Shown: positions 59,690 to 64,000 of the stretch, one piece after another
Layout of the letters: every line of letters starts with the position of its first letter
How positions within the stretch are numbered: the first letter of the stretch is position 1
Source of the DNA: Aquatica leii
Lineage: Eukaryota > Arthropoda > Insecta > Coleoptera > Lampyridae
Length of the DNA stretch: 64,000 nucleotides
Assembly (NCBI GenBank): GCA_035610365.1
Contig: CM069432.1
Coordinates: 179,165,027-179,229,026 of the forward strand
Direction of reading: 5' to 3'
Made by a program: the position numbers and the translations under genes
Notes under the pieces: generated by a model
What the model was told of the DNA's origin: nothing
The model's input: the letters and a program-made list of their open reading frames with translations, nothing else
Database searches by the model: none

Positions 59690-59875
59690 TCTTTTCTAGA
59701 AAAACTAAAAAAAAATATTCGGACACCTAATAAGCCTTTAGCACAAATATGCAAACATGTTTCGGAAATAGAACCAACAATATCTCTATACTTTCACAGT
59801 AATAAAATAAATTATATTAGGAGAAAAATCTTGGAATTAATTAATTTCATTCAATTTATAAAATTTCTTGATTAA
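59690..59875 (+). pseudogene. C-terminal fragment of the 'NIDGLP' family, opposite strand
   Basis: The plus strand reads ESFLEKLKKNIRTPNKPLAQ then ICKHVSEIEPTISL. This matches, in better condition, the GKVKKLVRTPNNL end of the minus-strand relic at 57985-58050. It is a second copy in opposite orientation. The open frame upstream (59495-59690) shows no family features, and its final part before 59690 is repeat sequence (see the element at 59634). Confidence 0.5.
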
Positions 59876-60048
59876 TGCGAATTCAGAATCAGATTCATAT
59901 TGTGATCGCTATAGCACCAATTTGTTAAATTTTATACGTGGGCTCATTAACCACGAGATGGCGTCGACCACAACACTTTTATATGTAAGTACGACTAAAC
60001 ATGAATATAAGCTATAGAAATATATCAGTATAATTTTAGAAATACATC

Positions 60049-60112
60049 AGAGAGCATTTCTTAGTACTGATGATCCCCAAAAGGGCAAAAAGGCCGTACT
60101 AGTGTTCTCTCT
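60049..60112 (+). ncRNA. Hammerhead-like ribozyme, probably inactive
   Basis: CTGATGA (60067-60073), then TCCC-CAAAA-GGGC, AAAA instead of GAAA, short GGCC stem III and GTA. Stem I is kept by compensating changes: TAGTA/TACTA here against TACTA/TAGTA in family I, and AGAGAG/CTCTCT outside the internal loop. The conserved G before AAA (G12) is A and the first stem II pair is lost, so cleavage is unlikely. Confidence 0.7.
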
Positions 60113-60261
60113 GGTGGTAATTTTTTGCAATTGTACTTATATAGTTACTTTTTACTATATTCGTTGGTGGATTGCAATCGTGTATTGTTCGATACATTTT
60201 TCGAATTTTTGCGGTTAGTAAATCCAACTACCAACATATTACGGTCGCTATAGCACCTTAT

Positions 60262-60940
60262 TAACACAAAATTCTGTATAAAATTATTTAAGATTTTTTT
60301 TACAGTGAATTTATCTTACAAATAACGGGATTTTTTGATATTTTTATAATAATGTACAAACATAGCAAACATAATAAATCATAAATATTGTTGGAATATC
60401 AAACATCAATTTAAATACTATAGAAATTTAATAGTTGTTATACAGTATTAGCTCAATATTTTCTTCATAGGAATCATTAGAGGAATATTATAAACATATT
60501 GTACAAAATTCAAATACTTCTACAATGTAAGCACAAGGATAATAGGATATTGATTTCTCTATTTCGACATGAGAATTAGCCATTCTGACACTAAAATCTG
60601 TGTAAGAATAAGCAAATTCTTACACGAATTTTAGTAATGTTAGTTTTTTCAAAGTTGGTATCTCTGCATCGTAAGTTGACGTTACATGAAAAAGAAATCA
60701 AAATTATTGGAATTTAACAATTGAGATTCAAATTTTGATACCAAGATAAAATAAACACGTTTTATTAATTCAAATTTATTTACTTATAAAAATATAAAAA
60801 GATAATTTCGTATGATTTTAGGTTAACACATAAATTTCAATATGTCAAAGTGTAAGTGTTGCCAATTCAATAAAATAATAAAGTTTCCCAATGTTGTTTT
60901 AAAATTAAAATTATACGAAAAGTATTAATTATTGTATCAA
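60262..60940. other. Non-coding AT-rich stretch
   Basis: No gene seen. A small inverted pair (TCTGTGTAAGAATAAGCAAA / TTCTTACACGAATTTTAG) lies near 60597-60637. Confidence 0.4.
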
Positions 60941-60946
60941 AATAGA

Positions 60947-61090
60947 GAAAATAGTATAAAACACACGTCATAGAATACGTTTCAATCACTCTACCGCTTC
61001 ATAAACTCGCCGCTGCGCGGCTCGTGTATGAAACCCGGTCTCGTGATTGAAGCGCGTTCATTCTGTAACTTGTGTGTTAATATACTATTC
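60947..61090. repeat. Foldback hairpin (MITE-like), copy 5
   Basis: The left half (60947-61016) and right half (61019-61090) pair along nearly their full length: AAATAGTATAAAACACACG with TGTGTGTTAATATACTATT, CGTTTCAATCACTCTACCG with CGGTCTCGTGATTGAAGCG, and a CCGCTGCGCGG tip. GC content is far above the surroundings. The termini match copies 1-3. Confidence 0.7.
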
Positions 61091-61094
61091 TACT

Positions 61095-64000
61095 ACAGTA
61101 TATTCATGTTGTTAGCGAATATGTGAAAGTCAATACTTTTTTCTTTTTGTATTTTGATCCTTTTTTTTTGTTTTGTGCTCCGAAAATGGGTAGCAAGAGC
61201 CTGCTAGCTTAAAAAAGAAAACTTTATTTCTAGCAGTCAAAAGTGACGGCTGCGTTTCATTATGTGCAAATAATTATTTGTTTGTGCTATTTTTATATAA
61301 CATACTCAGTGTAAATAGTGTAAAATTACAAAAAAGAGACCACCGGCAAACGAAAATAACAATAATTATTACACAATGCTTGTTAATTTTTTGCTTTTAA
61401 GTCGTTTAATCTATAACTTTTACTAGTATATGTTTTTGATTGGTTAGATTACTAATATATAGTATTTTAATAAATTATATTTTGTCTAGTTTTGACACAA
61501 CGTTTTTCTAAATATATTGCAGTTTTTTAGTACCTCTGCTTATTACTTATTGTCAATTTTTGCATCAAACAACAATTGCATATTTTTTCCACAACGGTTT
61601 TGTTTAATGGTTTACAGAAACCATTCTATTCTATAAAATACAAGCTTAATTTTTTTATGGATAGTACCTATTCACAAAATGTTCACTACAATTATCACTT
61701 TTAATTTTTTTTAAAATATGTTTTTAAACTAAAATTTCAAATTGTCTAAAATGTTTTAAAATGTAGTTGTTGGTTAAATATAAACAAAAAACTATCTTGC
61801 AGTATAAGAAAGCACAATAACTATTGATGTTATATGATATATAGTGTACGTATATAAAGAACATAAATGCTTTTTATTAAGATATATTCATATACTTAGA
61901 TTAAAATTCTTTTAACAAATTATTTATTTATTTGGCTGCAGCTTAATCTGTTTAATCAGCAAGACGTCACTTACGTAAACATTAGACTGTTGCATTTTTT
62001 GCAAACCTTCTTTGTCTCACTTTAAAAAATTAGGAAAAAGAGTTATCTTTTATATTTTCTTAATTTATATCTATTTTTGGTTTGTTTTTAGAACAAGTCT
62101 CTAGTGATCCAATTTCCAACATTTTTTAAATTTTACATTTATGTTTTTCTAATAATTGTACGTAACTATAATTATTTTGTTATTCTTTTTTATTTTTAAA
62201 TAAAACTCTTAACCATGTTTTCGAAAACGATTCTAAAAACTGTTTTGGTTATAATAAATATTGCTGAACGAACATTTTTTTAGATGCCAGTTTTTACAGT
62301 GCTTCTAAAAGTTTTTTTTAAGGAATTAAAAACTTTTAAATTTTCTTAAAAGCGCTAATGACAAATGTTTATCCTATTTTCTTAAAGTTATTTTTACCCA
62401 AATTCATAAATTGGTATTTATTATTTATTTTTACCTAGATAATTTTTTTAATCTTTATAATAATTTAAATGTTTTCTCTAATTTATATTTTAGATAAAAA
62501 ACAATTACAATTGTTTTAATTATATGCTTAATTGTCAGTCATCATAAGGTATTAATTGCAACCAAATACACTAAAATCTTTCCAACAACTAGTTGTGTGC
62601 TAACATTAGAAATAGTAATAGAAATATAATCAATGTGTAATGACTAACGTATCAATAATGATAAAGTTAATAAAATAAAATGTGTAACAGTAAATCTTTG
62701 TTTAACGTTACATTTTCAATGACATTAGTGAATTCATACAGAATTGTTGTCAATACAGTACAACTAAAACTATTTTAAGATTTTTTTACAAAAGTTTGGT
62801 ATAGTTTGTGAAAAAACAGTAATTAAAAGAAATTTATTTCTTGAAAAAGGTCAACTAATTAGTTGACGTTCGTGTGTCATTTTATACACTACGTTAGTTA
62901 ATACAGTTTTTTCATTCTATTTTATTATCTACAGCTACAATTATAGTTATAGTACCTACTTTATCAAGGTAACTAAATTTAATAAAAAAATAAAACTACA
63001 CAGACTGTAACAATCAAGTGATATTTACAAACTTTTCAAATGCTTTTTTTAAAGCAAGACTTAAAATTTAGAAAGCTTACTAAAAACTAGAAAAACTAAA
63101 AGTTTCTTACGGAATACTAAAAACAAGTATAGTGGTTTGCAAACACGGTCATTAAATAAAATACTTATAAATAACAAAAAAATACACATGCAAATACGAC
63201 GTTTGTATGAACGTTGCATTTTATTTTAATTGTCCTTGCTGATTAGTAAACTATTCAAATAAGAACCTAATTACGCAAATACCTTATTTTTGCATCGACT
63301 GTAAGGAAATTAATTTTAAAAAAGGTTTAAACGTCTGTTTTAGACGGGAATTAAAACGTCACGCCATTACCTTGACGTCATGTTTCATTAAACAACCGTT
63401 AGATTAAATATTTATTATTGGAAGATATGAAACACAATCAAATTAATGTGAAACGTGGAATTTTATTCAATCTGAATTAAAAATTATACCGAAAACTGCA
63501 GAAGAATTTATTAAGGCTGCTTCTAATAATTTGTTTGTCTTCGAAAACGTCAATTTTAAAATCACTCTAAAGTGCTTGCTGCCAATGAACTAGTCTTACT
63601 ACTGGTATTCAATTGCAACATTCTTGTATATTTTTCGGCAACACCACATTGATAGGCGATTTAAAGTAAACGATATGCCAACTTGCTACTAAAATTGGAA
63701 CTACCGTTGCAACGATAAATTAATGCAGATTAATGCGCAAACTCAATTTGTTTCAATTTTAATTTGAATTTTTCGTATTTATTTCTATCGTTTTTATAAC
63801 TGTAATTTTTTGAGGAATAGGAATCACAATACAGTTTTCATAATTTTTTAAAGTGGGTTCAGACAAAGTGCGCATAACTAATAAATATGGAATTGAAGCT
63901 TGTTGAAAGACATGTCATAAAATTAAAAATTGGAAAAATAGTAACTAAGTACAGCTCAACTCAGCAAACAAGATAGTTGAAAAGGACATACCAGCATTAT
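61095..64000. other. Long stretch without a supported gene
   Basis: AT-rich to the window end. I recognise no protein domain, RNA gene or transposon end. Confidence 0.4.

Larger units (their letters stand above)
59634..60258. mobile_element. Hammerhead repeat family II (divergent), one monomer plus ends
   Basis: A diverged relative of the 30-kb repeats. GATCGCTATAGCACC at 59904 and GGTCGCTATAGCACC at 60243 are direct copies about 339 bp apart, close to the 343-bp family I period. In between are GAGATGGCGTCGACC (family I: GAGATGGCTCTGCC), a TAAGTACGACTAAACATG-like counterpart, AGCTATAGAAAT, a hammerhead-like core and CTCTGGTGG. An inverted start piece lies at 59634-59668 (AACAAATTGGTGTTATTGCG), again giving one inverted plus one direct unit as in family I. 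Confidence 0.65.

Noticed and set aside
1..64000. tRNA, rRNA or snRNA genes
   Set aside because: I looked for tRNA B-box-like GGTTCGAATCC patterns with acceptor-stem pairing and for conserved rRNA blocks and saw none, but a covariance search was not possible.

Overview
This window looks like nuclear DNA from an arthropod, most likely an insect. It is strongly AT-rich and gene-poor, and it is packed with decayed eukaryotic transposons of families common in insect genomes: BEL/Pao and Ty3/gypsy LTR elements, piggyBac, hAT, pogo/Tigger, IS630/Tc1-like, P-like (THAP) and Crypton-type tyrosine recombinase elements. I see one open reading frame with a clean intron (the tyrosine recombinase), one nearly intact DDE transposase with a single frameshift, and a possible host exon at the extreme left edge. 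I recognise no rRNA, tRNA, CRISPR array or bacterial operon.

Layout. 1-3.4 kb: possible end of a host CDS, then non-coding DNA with one foldback hairpin. 3.4-8.66 kb: a minus-strand BEL/Pao relic (integrase, RNase H, RT, protease, gag). Its gag is split by a 1.3-kb THAP-domain element with 32-bp inverted ends and a 9-bp target duplication. 8.67-9.68 kb: hammerhead-ribozyme repeat locus 1, inserted at the end of the gag relic. 9.9-11.1 kb: a dispersed repeat and a hAT relic. 14-24 kb: foldback hairpins, a second dispersed repeat and the Crypton-type gene. 25.6-27.8 kb: a piggyBac relic split by a hAT-type MITE. 28.4-32.9 kb: an IS630-like relic, then the large hammerhead array (six direct and one inverted monomer of about 343 bp), a 160-bp tandem repeat and a closing inverted arm. 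33.9-41.2 kb: more transposase relics, a gypsy gag-protease relic and an unrecognised decayed coding region. 41.5-46 kb: a possible 4.46-kb element with perfect 31-bp inverted ends and a 7-bp duplication; it holds a foldback element, a Penelope-like RT fragment and a pogo relic. 48.7-49.6 kb: a second, dead tyrosine recombinase. 55.4-57.5 kb: the near-intact DDE transposon. 58-60.3 kb: two opposed fragments of another transposon-derived gene, with a second, divergent hammerhead family.

The most interesting system is the set of hammerhead-ribozyme repeats. Each monomer carries a full hammerhead core (CTGATGA ... GAAA ... GTC). The ribozyme sits inside a perfect 15-bp inverted repeat, and monomers lie in tandem with one inverted unit at one end. 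Both loci are bordered by 12-15 bp target duplications. This fits the metazoan retrozyme / non-autonomous Penelope-like model, in which a multimeric transcript self-cleaves to monomers that circularise and are copied back. A Penelope-type RT fragment (42.8-43.0 kb) and a related but catalytically damaged hammerhead family (59.6-60.3 kb) are in the same window. All readings are by eye; no alignment, folding or database search was run.
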